A DNA stretch of 64,000 bases from Trichoderma breve (Eukaryota; Ascomycota; Sordariomycetes; Hypocreales; Hypocreaceae): NCBI RefSeq assembly GCF_028502605.1, contig NC_079233.1, positions 4,774,001-4,838,000 of the forward strand, given 5' to 3'. A program made the position numbers and the translations under genes. Of this stretch, positions 1-8,746 are shown in pieces. The notes under the pieces were generated by a model. That model was not told the DNA's origin and ran no database searches. It was given only the letters and a program-made list of their open reading frames with translations. Numbering within the stretch: the first letter of the stretch is position 1; each line of letters opens with the position of its first letter.

Positions 1-141
1 TCAATCATACGGAGTACATCGGCAAGGAGGGGCAGAATTCACTGCATCTGACGTTCACTGATTGCGTTTCTTTTGGTAGGAGATCACCCCAGTATCATAC
101 ACTCTCCACGGCATGATTGGATAGGTACGTTACGAGCACTC

Positions 142-190
142 CATGCTCCAGGGTATGCTCAAGGGTATGCTCAAGGGTATGCTCAAAGGG
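142..190. repeat. 12-bp tandem repeat, four copies
   Basis: Four adjacent copies of TATGCTCAAGGG are read directly. The first starts CATGCTCCAGGG and the last has one extra A. Small repeats of this kind are common in intergenic DNA. Confidence 0.9.
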
Positions 191-410
191 TACTAGTATG
201 TACCCTTGACGAGAATTATCTGGTCGCCCTTTACCCTGCCTAATACAATATTCATATCCACTCCCGCGCATAATAGTGGGTCGACGCGTCCATGTCCGAC
301 CAACAAGAAGAAATCGGATTAGACCGAAACTTAAGGTCGAACCCAGCAGAGCCATAAAGGAAAGTGCACTACTGTAAACAAGAAAACGGGCAATGGGCAC
401 AATGGGCAAA

Positions 411-585
411 TCATCAAGGGGTCTGCAAAAACCCCGAGAGCGCAAACTGAATAAATACACACACACATTTGCGCAGTAAGAGCACTAATATGAAGACTCT
501 AGCGTAGTTCGTTTGTGCGTGTAGAGAGTATTTCTGTGTGCTGTTATTTTCTTCTGTCTCAGTAATTTTGCAGACCCCGTGATGA
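411..585. repeat. MITE-like inverted-repeat pair
   Basis: CATCAAGGGGTCTGCAAAAA near 412-431 is matched in reverse complement by ATTTTGCAGACCCCGTGATG near 565-584, with only two mismatches. The two arms bracket about 130 bp of unrelated DNA, as in a miniature inverted-repeat element. No target-site duplication was established and no second copy was noticed in the window. Confidence 0.4.
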
Positions 586-883
586 GGTACAATGAGCATT
601 ATCACTGTACATAAGGTACCTAGGCACTACTAAATGTGTGTGTCAGCCTGATTTTTATGCCAATAGAACATTTCTTCCGTGCAGTCTGGTTTTAGGCACC
701 TACACAACAGCGAATGCTGACTGACGTAGTGTTTGCCTGCTTCAAGGCTGTCTCCGTTATCGCCGTACAAATGCCTACATGTACCCCGGTGCTTTCTCCT
801 GCACATTAAATTTCCACGGAACACAGAGCACTACCTGGAAGCAAATACCCTCTTTTATTATTTGCTTGAGTATCTGCTACTAT

Positions 884-903
884 TAATAATAATAATAATA
901 ATA
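884..903. repeat. AAT microsatellite
   Basis: A run of about six AAT/ATA units, read directly. It sits inside the AT-rich segment that has an inverted relative at about 3560-3650. Confidence 0.85.
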
Positions 904-1332
904 AAAACTTTCGTATTTGCTACAATAGTTATATTTCTCTATTCGTAGTTTCTGGTATTATTATTCATCTGTAACTGATGTAGGTAATTAAAGATTTACG
1001 ACATGGGCCACTGGATAGCAGAGTTTGGATACTGGCGAGCATTTCCCTTCCGTTTCAATGTTGAACTTGATGAAGAGGATTTGCCAGGCTGGAGCCATTC
1101 AATCTAATGTGTTGAAGCAAAAGCCAGCGTAACTATATCAACGGCTAACGGATGGACTCCCATTATGGTCTGCTGGCTGCTTCAAGATTCGACAATCCTT
1201 TCTTAATGTCAACGGAAGTTCCATGACTGCAAAGTATATAAAAGGGAAATCAATGGTATTTCTATGATGCAGCTGTTTCTTCTACGAAGAAATGATGTTT
1301 TCAAAGATGGGCCCTATATGGGTGCTTTTAAC

Positions 1333-1440
1333 ATCAAATATTCACTATGGCACTGATGAAAGAATTCCTTCAACTATCCTACAGCCCTGAGAAAGTTGGT
1401 TATATTCTTATCAAGAAGTTTTGAGAAAATATGCTCTATA
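1333..1440 (+). pseudogene. decayed relative of the gene at 1959-3344
   Basis: The frame starting at ATG 1347 reads MALMKEFLQLSYSPEKVGYI and continues to an in-frame TGA at 1422-1424. It lines up with the start of the intact downstream protein (FNMTTVEEFLRPPHGPEEFG and following): F-x-M, EFL, P-E, G, L and F are kept in register, and the DNA shares the GAAGAATTCCTT/AAAGAATTCCTT core. The upstream CAAAGATG is also shared. After the stop the similarity fades and no PD-(D/E)XK region follows. I read this as the eroded 5' end of a tandem duplicate; it cannot encode a full protein. Confidence 0.5.
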
Positions 1441-1676
1441 TGAAGGGCTTCAGTACCCTCCATGGTCAAAGCCTGCCTCGTGTGATATAAGTGCTCCAAA
1501 GAAACGGCGAATTTGATGATCCCTGAAAGTGATGGGAATGAACTGAATTAAATTAATGCAACTACGCCGAGACTTGCAGAAAAACACCAATCCATCGTCT
1601 GGATTAGCAATCTCGATTCCTATGTCTTAATTCAATAGTAATGAGGCCAGACGCCGGAAGGAGTGGCGATATAAGC

Positions 1677-1800
1677 CGATACTAGAAAAAAGTAGACATA
1701 GTTGCGAATACAGGCAGAAACATCAGCGATAGCAGCAGGTACAAGAAAAACGTTCGCGATAATAGAAGATACTTTTAAAAAATAGCTACATAAACTAAAG
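1677..1800. repeat. AT-rich dispersed repeat, copy left of the gene
   Basis: The stretch contains GATACTAGAAAAA, AGCGATAG and a tail with AGCTAC-TAA. The same words occur in the same order at about 3600-3775, on the other side of the intact gene. The two copies are diverged, with many short gaps. This looks like one repeat family flanking the gene. Confidence 0.4.
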
Positions 1801-1958
1801 ATGCTGTGTAATGCATTGGGCATTCATGTGCTACTACCATCAGGCTCTGATCCTACAGCCTGATGTCGGTGTATTAACCAGTGACAGCCGCGCCCACTGC
1901 TTGTATTTCCCCTCTCAAAGATGCGCTTCCAGATGAATACCTTTATTATCAAGAGAAT

Positions 1959-3344
1959 ATGGATTCGCAAAGCACAAATTCCTCTTTATTCAATATGACA
2001 ACAGTGGAAGAATTCCTTCGGCCACCACATGGCCCGGAAGAATTTGGCCATGTTTTGGTTAGTATTTTTGAGGATAATCACATAAACCATGATTCGAACA
2101 ACATTTTTCAGAATGGCCAAAATCATGATGCAGACAATACTTCTGAGAATAGCCAGAATCATGATACGACTAACAGTCATTACTCGCCGCTTGCTGAGTT
2201 TATTCACCAGTGGACAGAATTTGATGTCCACAGAATTTCTCTGGATCCGCTCATTACAAATAGCCTCTCCATGCCATGTGAGGTGAGGTGGGAGCCGCAG
2301 GTTCCCACATTTGCGCGTATCATCTATAGCGAGCGACAGCTTGAGGCTTTATATCTGCAGACACTCATCACTCGAGTCAACATTGCACTTGATAAAGCAA
2401 TCCCATCAACAGAAGACCGAATTGCCATCGTCGTTGGACCTGGAGCCTTTGAAAACGTCTCTCCCGAGGCCACTGCGAAAACGCTCATACCAGACTGGAT
2501 AGTCGTTCAAGGCAAGTTTAACATTGGCTTAGACGCTGATGCGCTGCCGATTCTCAAGGACCTCGCGGCGAAACGCAAAATACTCGCAGTTGGCGACACC
2601 AAGTTGGTCCGGCAGCGGGACCGTAAACCCAAGGTCCCTTACACGAATGCGTGCCATCGCGACTTCTTGCGTCAGGTCCAAGATTATTGCCTCAACTTGT
2701 ATACACGTTTTGGCTTTATTCTGTCCAACGAAGAGCTGGTAGTGGCAAAATTCGAGCGCGCGCAGGACTCAAGCCCTCGCAAGCCTAACCAGAGAGGATT
2801 GCGTTCCAACGGCGCACAACTGCTTGTCCCCGGCTTGGACTCTCAAGGGTCTGATGTCCCAGCTCCGGCAGACGGGGGCGATGATCTCCGGAGCCGGGAC
2901 GATCATCTTCCCAAAACGCCGGGCAGCGATGACCCATATCAGCTGCCACCGTTCGCAACGCCGGCCCAAGCAACGCCGGGCCATGTTCCGTCCAAGCGAC
3001 CATATTCAACCAGCCCCGAAACAAGCCATACCTCGGCCGCCCCGAGAATGTATCAAAGGGGCCACAGCCATTCAGGCAGCGATGCGGGTAATAGTGGCCC
3101 CCGCCAGATTCTCAGCGATCCGGCGTCATCGTCTCAAGACCATAGCGTTTTCGCTCCATCGGATAGAGACGTTGACGTGGGAGCTATACACATCCGAAGC
3201 ATTGATATGATGGGTTGGGGAGAAGACAATTTTGACATGATGGATTGGGAGGAAGAGAAAAAGGAGAGTCCCTATAAGGCTCTCTTCATGTTTGTAATGA
3301 TGGTTCGGGCATTTAAACAGGGTGGGAATACTCTTGAAATTTGA
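1959..3344 (+). CDS. hypothetical protein with PD-(D/E)XK-like nuclease signature
   Basis: A single-exon protein of 461 residues. The frame is open from GTG 1881, but 1959 is the first ATG. Residues about 45-75 carry a 12-residue repeat of the type HDSNNIFQNGQN (36-nt units starting at 2088, 2124 and 2160). The central part has an I-P-D-W motif (PD at 178-179), then after a hydrophobic strand a G-D-T-K motif (D213, K215), then QVQDY (239-243) and a strand NEELVVAKF. PD...D-x-K with a following Q-x-x-x-Y helix is the layout of PD-(D/E)XK nuclease-fold proteins, which are abundant as uncharacterised fungal families. The C-terminal third is Ser/Pro-rich and probably disordered, ending in an acidic Met/Asp/Glu stretch. 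Nuclease activity is inferred only from the motif layout. A decayed relative lies just upstream and related AT-rich repeats flank it, which suggests a duplicating accessory gene. Confidence 0.65.
   Translation: MDSQSTNSSLFNMTTVEEFLRPPHGPEEFGHVLVSIFEDNHINHDSNNIFQNGQNHDADNTSENSQNHDTTNSHYSPLAEFIHQWTEFDVHRISLDPLITNSLSMPCEVRWEPQVPTFARIIYSERQLEALYLQTLITRVNIALDKAIPSTEDRIAIVVGPGAFENVSPEATAKTLIPDWIVVQGKFNIGLDADALPILKDLAAKRKILAVGDTKLVRQRDRKPKVPYTNACHRDFLRQVQDYCLNLYTRFGFILSNEELVVAKFERAQDSSPRKPNQRGLRSNGAQLLVPGLDSQGSDVPAPADGGDDLRSRDDHLPKTPGSDDPYQLPPFATPAQATPGHVPSKRPYSTSPETSHTSAAPRMYQRGHSHSGSDAGNSGPRQILSDPASSSQDHSVFAPSDRDVDVGAIHIRSIDMMGWGEDNFDMMDWEEEKKESPYKALFMFVMMVRAFKQGGNTLEI
2088..2165 (+). repeat. 36-bp in-frame repeat inside the coding region
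   Basis: Units begin with CATGAT at 2088, 2124 and 2160 and encode two full and one partial copy of a His-Asp-Asn-rich 12-residue block. The copies differ at several bases, so the repeat is not recent. Copy number may vary between strains. Confidence 0.75.
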
Positions 3345-4141
3345 TGAGCCGAGGTTTTCTATAACATTTCTTTGTAACAGGGACGTTTGCATCGCGTAGG
3401 TGTCGTTACTTTCCACCTTTACAGTGTTGCAGTCGTGGAGCTTCCATTGTTACCAAGAGAGGGAAGATAGGACAGTCGAACCAAAAGACCTGGACTCAAA
3501 TACCTGCTATCCAGCATCCCATGTCCCAAATTTTTAACTGCATAAGTGATAGATAGATAATAATATTAGAAACTACTAGACTGGTAACAAATTACACCTA
3601 TGATAACAGATACTAGAAAAAGTATAGCAATAGTAGCAGATACTATATTAACATATTAATAATAGTAGAAAGTAGCGACAGTAACAGATACTAGATTAAA
3701 ATACTAATAATAGTAGAAAGTAGCGATAGTAATAGATATTAAAGAGCTACTTAAGTATCTAAGGTATTTATTAATTATGAAACTGATCTATGAGTGAGGA
3801 AATAAAAGGTTTCACTCCACATTCTGTTCTGACACTTGAACCCTATGTAATCGCTGAGATGCTGGCTAGCATTTCCTGAACAGAACTGTACGCAGGCTCA
3901 ACAATTCACCAAGACATACATAAAAAGGGCAAAAGCTTATTAAAATAGTGATTCGTAAAGTCCCTGCATCTATTGGGGGCTATATCAAGAGCTTATCGAA
4001 TACTCAGCCATCATTGCAAATCCATCTATCCCTGTAACTTCCCCTAAAGTCCATTACCACAATCCCACCATTACCAGTCTCATAAAACGTCTATCTCAAC
4101 CGACTCAGCTTGCCATCCTCAATCGTCGTCAAACGACAGCC
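3345..4141. other. AT-rich gap between convergent genes
   Basis: This is the shared 3' flank of the PD-(D/E)XK-like gene (plus) and the SPRY gene (minus). It contains the 48-bp tandem repeat and AT-rich sequence related to copies near 866-985 and 1677-1800. No reading frame of interest is seen. Confidence 0.6.
3632..3745. repeat. 48-bp tandem repeat, about 2.4 copies
   Basis: Units start at 3632, 3680 and 3728 with AGTARYAGATA, followed by an ATTAATAATAGTAGAAAGTAGCGAY-like body. The first two copies are nearly identical; the third is broken after about 18 bp and runs into AAGAGCTAC, a word also found (as AATAGCTAC) at the end of the 1677-1800 copy. Confidence 0.75.
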
Positions 4142-5527
4142 TCAGAGATCAAATTTAGCCTCCCTGTACAGCCACTTGGCTGGATCAAACACAACCTCAA
4201 AGCTCGTTGCATCAAACGCTCCAATCGCGCAGCTCAAGTCGTGGAAGCCCTCCAGTCCCGTCACCGGCAAATCCTGCTCGGCGTCCGTCTCCTCGTGGAG
4301 ATCCCACCCGCCAGATCGCTGGCCGTTCCTCGTAAAGAAGATGTCGACGCGAGGATGGTGAGTGCCCGTTGGGGTAAACGTCATACCAATACCGTAGGTC
4401 TCGCCCACACGATACTCGTTCGTAAAGTCTTTGCCTCCCCAGCGGTCGTTGATGTACTTGTGACCGTCATCTCCATGAACACCAAGACTGCCGCGATGCC
4501 ATCCCGGAAGACGGAAAGACGGGTAGGGAAGGGCAGTGAAGCCCAACGCCAGGTTGATAGTGCGGCTGTCCTTGCGAATCTTTACCTCATAGTAAATAGT
4601 CTTTGGCTGATTCGTAATTGAGGGGTCATGCTCATTGACCACATAGAGAGGAGGATAGCCAATGATGCAGCGGTCGGGGCTCTTCTTGGCCGTGCTACCC
4701 TCCCAATGACCCGGTGCAAGCCATTTCAAGGTGCCACTAAAGCCTGTTGGTTCCATGAGTCGGATGTTGTTGGATTGCAAAGCCTGCTTGCCGGACTGGT
4801 CGAGCGTCAGGGACGGCGTGGAGAGCGGATACTGTTGACACCACTCCTCACCCGCCTCTGCTTCCGCTTCAGTCGCGTTGTTGGCATATGACGCGTCATG
4901 GCCACTGAATAGAGGGGGAGGCGGCGGAAACAAAGAAGTATCCGGGACGGCTGTCTGCCAGTCGTGTGCCGCGCTAGACGGGGCAGCATAGGGATCCGAT
5001 GGAGGTGCAATCCAGTCACCCTTGGCAGCAGACGGTGGCGGTCCTGGAGGCGGTGCATAGTCTCCCTGCTGATGAGAAGGAGGAGGTCCTGGAGGAGGGG
5101 CATAATCGTTATGCTGATGAGACGGAGGTGGTCCAACAGGAGGAGCATAGTCATTGTGCTGGTGCGAAGGCGGCGGCCCTGGTGGAGGAGCATAATCACC
5201 ATGCTGCTGCTGCTGACGCCCCGGAGGCGGCCCAGCTGGCGGCGCGTAGTCTTCCTGTTGCCGTTTCCCAGGAGGCGGTCCTGGAGGAGGAGCGAAGTCT
5301 TCATGTTGTTGTTGCTGATACGGCTGCTGATATGATGGCTGCTGCTGATACTGCTGATACTGCGGCTGGCCCTGGCTCTGGTATCCCGATGGGCCTCCCG
5401 CTCCCCCAGCCAATCCATTCTGCGGCGCGCTATACCGACTCGTCTTCACATCCGGCCTCCCCTCGAGATTCTGCACCGGCCTGGGTGGAGGATCATTGGT
5501 CCTTTCATTCTGACCGCCAAAACACAT
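4142..5527 (-). CDS. SPRY-domain protein with proline-rich N-terminal repeats
   Basis: A single-exon protein of 461 residues starting MCFGGQNE. Residues 40-75 are Gln/Tyr-rich. Six copies of D(F/Y)APPxGPPP follow at 77-86, 93-102, 111-120, 126-135, 141-150 and 156-165; the last four recur every 15 residues with a SHQHN-type spacer. Residues about 310-452 form a SPRY fold: YYEVKI, LALGF, the W-H-R-GSLGV-HGDDG-KY loop, YGIGMTF, IFFTRNG and a closing EVVFDP strand. In yeast the related Ssh4 and Ear1 SPRY proteins are Rsp5 adaptors for sorting membrane proteins, but they carry a transmembrane segment that is absent here. Cys2 next to the initiator Met could be lipidated; this is inference. The prolines could bind SH3 or WW domains, but no PPxY motif is evident. 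Its exact role is unknown. The exchanger gene lies upstream on the same strand. Confidence 0.85.
   Translation of the reverse strand: MCFGGQNERTNDPPPRPVQNLEGRPDVKTSRYSAPQNGLAGGAGGPSGYQSQGQPQYQQYQQQPSYQQPYQQQQHEDFAPPPGPPPGKRQQEDYAPPAGPPPGRQQQQHGDYAPPPGPPPSHQHNDYAPPVGPPPSHQHNDYAPPPGPPPSHQQGDYAPPPGPPPSAAKGDWIAPPSDPYAAPSSAAHDWQTAVPDTSLFPPPPPLFSGHDASYANNATEAEAEAGEEWCQQYPLSTPSLTLDQSGKQALQSNNIRLMEPTGFSGTLKWLAPGHWEGSTAKKSPDRCIIGYPPLYVVNEHDPSITNQPKTIYYEVKIRKDSRTINLALGFTALPYPSFRLPGWHRGSLGVHGDDGHKYINDRWGGKDFTNEYRVGETYGIGMTFTPTGTHHPRVDIFFTRNGQRSGGWDLHEETDAEQDLPVTGLEGFHDLSCAIGAFDATSFEVVFDPAKWLYREAKFDL
4987..5302 (-). repeat. coding minisatellite for the DYAPPxGPPP blocks
   Basis: Six degenerate copies of a GAYTATGCTCCTCC-type unit (read on the minus strand), the last four at 45-nt spacing. 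Synonymous changes differ between copies, so the repeats are not newly expanded. Proline-repeat number often varies between strains in such proteins. Confidence 0.75.
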
Positions 5528-6283
5528 TGCTGACGATTCCGTTTGTATCTGTGGTGTTTCACTAGAGTGCGAGAAAGGAGAAAGAAAGAAGTGCTCAAGT
5601 TAACCAAACCGTCTTCTCTTGTAGTTTTATAGTTGTCTCGCCTCACAAAGAAAAGTGAAGATGGAAGGGATAAGAAGCCACGCCCAGACTTGATTGCAAA
5701 GAGGAAAAAGGATGGACTAGACGGCTAAACAAAAGGCGAGCGCGGAGGGCAATTAAAGTCGTCCGTGACGTCTCTCGCATGTGGCTGTGCTGCTGCTGCT
5801 TGGTCCCTGCCTTTAGCCCAATTCTGGCAAACCCCGGGGAGGCGCTAGTTCTGCTGCTTAAATAGTGGGTTTCATTTTACACGGAAAACAACTGGCGACG
5901 AATCGAATTATACAGGGCTGTAAGAATACCTCGGGTGGCCTCAAGCAGCATTTGGAATACTTCTGCACAGCCCAGTCAGTGGGTGAACTCACATGCAATA
6001 TTACACTTTACGCGTCATCAATGAATACGCTTCACAGTGGTAAACTTTTATCAAACTTGCGCAAAATACGCCATATTATATTACCAAGGCGTGTGTTTGC
6101 ATGTGCCACACGCCTGTACTAAGATAAGATATTGATGCTCATGTACTTCTTGCCAAACTCTTTCCAAACTGTTCCCAAGGCCATCTCACCAATGGCTTGC
6201 TTCACCTTTCAAAGGTCAAAGCATATAAGAGGGTATCGTGAAAGAGAGGATATCTCCGATAGCCATCCTCATCGGCGCAGCGA
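5528..6283. other. SPRY promoter and exchanger 3' flank
   Basis: This 756-bp gap between two minus-strand genes should contain the 3' UTR of the exchanger and the promoter and 5' UTR of the SPRY gene. I see no further reading frame with protein-like character and no clear TATA box. Confidence 0.5.
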
Positions 6284-8746
6284 CTAGCTGCCCCACGAGT
6301 TTGCATCGGCCTCTGATGGGTAGAAAAAGGCGACAACGCCAATAATGCAGTAGACTGCACAAAGCAGGGCACCTTCGAGGTAGTTGCTTCGGCCGTCCAA
6401 AACAAGAAAGTTGACCATAAAGGTCGACACAAAGAGACACACAGTCTCAAAGAGGGTAAAGTACAGTGTCATTTCTTTGTCCATAATCCAGCCCAAGATG
6501 ACGACCAAGGGCGTGACAAAGATGGCAATCTGAATGGAGCTGCCAATAGCAACACCAATAGCCAGATCCATCTTGTTCTTCATCGCCACAGTCACCGCAG
6601 TAACGTGCTCCGCCGCATTGCCCACAATGGGCAGGACGATGAGACCAATAAAGATTTCGCCGACGCTCGACGTGGCGACGACGTCCTCGATGGAACCAAT
6701 GAGAAATTCAGCACATGCCGCGACAAGACCGGTTGTAACAAGTAGAAGAATAATGGCAGCCGTCTGGGTGAGGTGTTCTTCATCTTCCTCCCCTTCGGAG
6801 CCGTTTGCTGTCAAGGCGGTCAGGGGCACTTGGGCTGGCAACATGGCGCCGGGAGGTCGAATTTGATGGTTGAGCCTATCGGGAAGGGAGTTGGTACGTC
6901 GAATGCCGTAACGAACACGTGGGACAGGGCCCCCCACGGCAGCCAGGACATCCTCTTCAGGTTTCTGGACAAAGACAGTGGGTGCCAGGTTCTTGACAGA
7001 CATGACGCGTAGAGCAGGGAATGGCCGCTTAGACGCCTCGTTGCCACTATCCGCAACTGGATCGTTGGGGATAGCAAAGTCGACACGGCGAGGTTCTCCT
7101 TCTCCGCGAGGATTCTGCGAATTCTGTTCCGGTTGTTCAGTGATTGCCTGCTGAGCATCGCCCTCTGCATCACGATGGCGGCGGTGACGACGGTGCTTCT
7201 TGTACTTCTTGTGCATGTGTCGAATACTTGGCCTTCTGTGCTTGTGGTGAGACCTCTCTTCGTCCTCAACAGCCTCTTCGTTCGTCTCGGTAGACCCAAG
7301 TCTGGGGAACTGTGGACGGGAAGACGAAGTTTCTGAAGACTCTTCCTGGGGACTAGTAGTTGTGGTGCCAAAGGACGAAGTCCTAGTAGGTTGCAAATCG
7401 CTGGTTTCCACCGAGGCAACAGACGACTTTCTTCTGCGTCCATGACGAAGAACCTTCCTCATGGCACGGCGAACTGTATCCCGAGAGTGACTAGAGTCGT
7501 CCGAATCCGAGCTATCAGACGAGCTGGAATCAGAGCTTGAAGAGTCCAGCCAAGCTGCGGCAGGACCAGGAACGGATTCAGCATCGACGATATTCTGAGG
7601 AGTTGACTCATATAGATATGCGTGCGATTTCAGCTGGAACAGGAGATAGATGACATAGACCAGTAACAGAATCTGCCTTTTGTTAGAGACTGGCGGAAGT
7701 AGTGTGTGAAATAGGGAATCCAACTTACAACGCTAGTGCCGCGGCTAATCTTGAGCGATTCATGGTCGGCCAAGTTAGGATCGTTAAAGGAGGCATGAAA
7801 AGCCGTCTGAGAGCAAGTTAGCGAGAGCTCAAAGAGAAGAAGAGACATGGTTTTGTCCGAGAAAGGAACATACAGGCAAGACCAGACTGATGACACTCAA
7901 ACTGAGAAGACAGGCACTCATCTGAGTAACAGTGCTGTTGTAAACCTGCTCTCGGAAGCGTAGTCCACCAAGGAAGAAGCCCATGCCCAAGATGAGCAGC
8001 AGGTTGGCCAGGATGGAACCCAGGAGAGACGCTTGGACAATACGGATTTCATTCTTGACCAGGGCAATGATGAAGATGATTAATTCCACGGCGTTGCCAA
8101 ACGTCACATTAAGCAAGGCACCGAGGGCGTCACCCATCTTACGGGCCACGGACTCGGTCGCGAAGCTGAGAAGGCCCGCGAGGGGGATCACGGCAATACA
8201 GTTCATGGCAAAGACGATGCCACTATTAATGCCATTGATGTTGGCAAGAATGATGCCGAGCGGCACAAAGACCAGCAAGACATTGAACCAGCTGTGGGTG
8301 AGGACCAGCCAGAAGGATCTACGGAATTCCTCGACAAAGGTACGCTTTTTCTTTTCGTCACCATTGTCGTTGTCATTCTCGAAACTAGCTGTGTCGGGGG
8401 TCGTGGAGGCGTTTGCTTCTGCTTCCTTGGTCCCTAAGATAGACCCCTGCCTCTCATCTTGCGAGGATGGCGCTGACAAGCGCTTCTTGGCGGATGCCGG
8501 CTTGAGAAAGTCGACATCTGGGATTTTGTTGACGATGCTGGGCGCATCGGGGCTGAGGGGAGACACGGCGACGCCATTGCGGCTGTTGGAGGTCTGGTTG
8601 TTGTTTGGATTGGATGTTGCGACGTTGTCGTTCAAGGGCGGCAGGTCGCGAAGCTCAGTATCCGGCCGATCGGAGAGTCCATAAGCTACGGGCTGTACAT
8701 CAGAGCCTTTGGTAGCTATATCGGGGTCGGATGAGGCTTTCTTCAT
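6284..8746 (-). CDS. CAX-type Ca2+/H+ exchanger, vacuolar type, with long central loop
   Basis: Three exons: 8746-7874, 7806-7729 and 7672-6284, giving 779 residues. Both introns are in phase 0, with GTATGT and GTAAGT donors and CAG acceptors. The start is the ATG before KKASSDPD; an upstream in-frame ATG would add a hydrophobic stretch unlike the family. Residues 1-140 are hydrophilic. Membrane segments then run from about 145. The two family-defining repeats are present: FGNAVE (216-221) with SLLGSILANLLLILG after it, and VGNAAEH (667-673) with GVAIGSSIQIA after it. Such proteins swap vacuolar H+ for cytosolic Ca2+ (yeast Vcx1 type). About 275 residues, rich in Ser/Asp, then His/Lys/Arg (HHKHRRPSIRHMHKKYKKHR), separate the two halves, so the protein is nearly twice the usual 400 or so residues. 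Mn2+ or other cation transport cannot be excluded. Confidence 0.93.

Larger units (their letters stand above)
1..1332. other. gene-free left edge with short repeats
   Basis: No convincing gene is seen. The stretch holds a 12-bp tandem repeat (142-190), an imperfect inverted-repeat pair about 150 bp apart (411-431 and 565-585), an AAT microsatellite (884-903), and AT-rich sequence at about 866-985 that matches, in inverted orientation, sequence right of the gene at 1959-3344. Open frames on either strand (for example minus 95-466) contain the tandem repeat and resemble no protein family. Confidence 0.6.

Noticed and set aside
142..190. Tandem repeats as a CRISPR array
   Set aside because: Units are directly adjacent without spacers, and the genome is eukaryotic.
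95..466. 123-codon minus-strand frame with EHTL repeats
   Set aside because: The EHTL run is just the 12-bp tandem repeat read in frame. The rest has no family character.
733..948. 71-codon plus-strand frame
   Set aside because: It ends in translated AAT microsatellite (poly-Ile/Leu) and shows no protein-like pattern.
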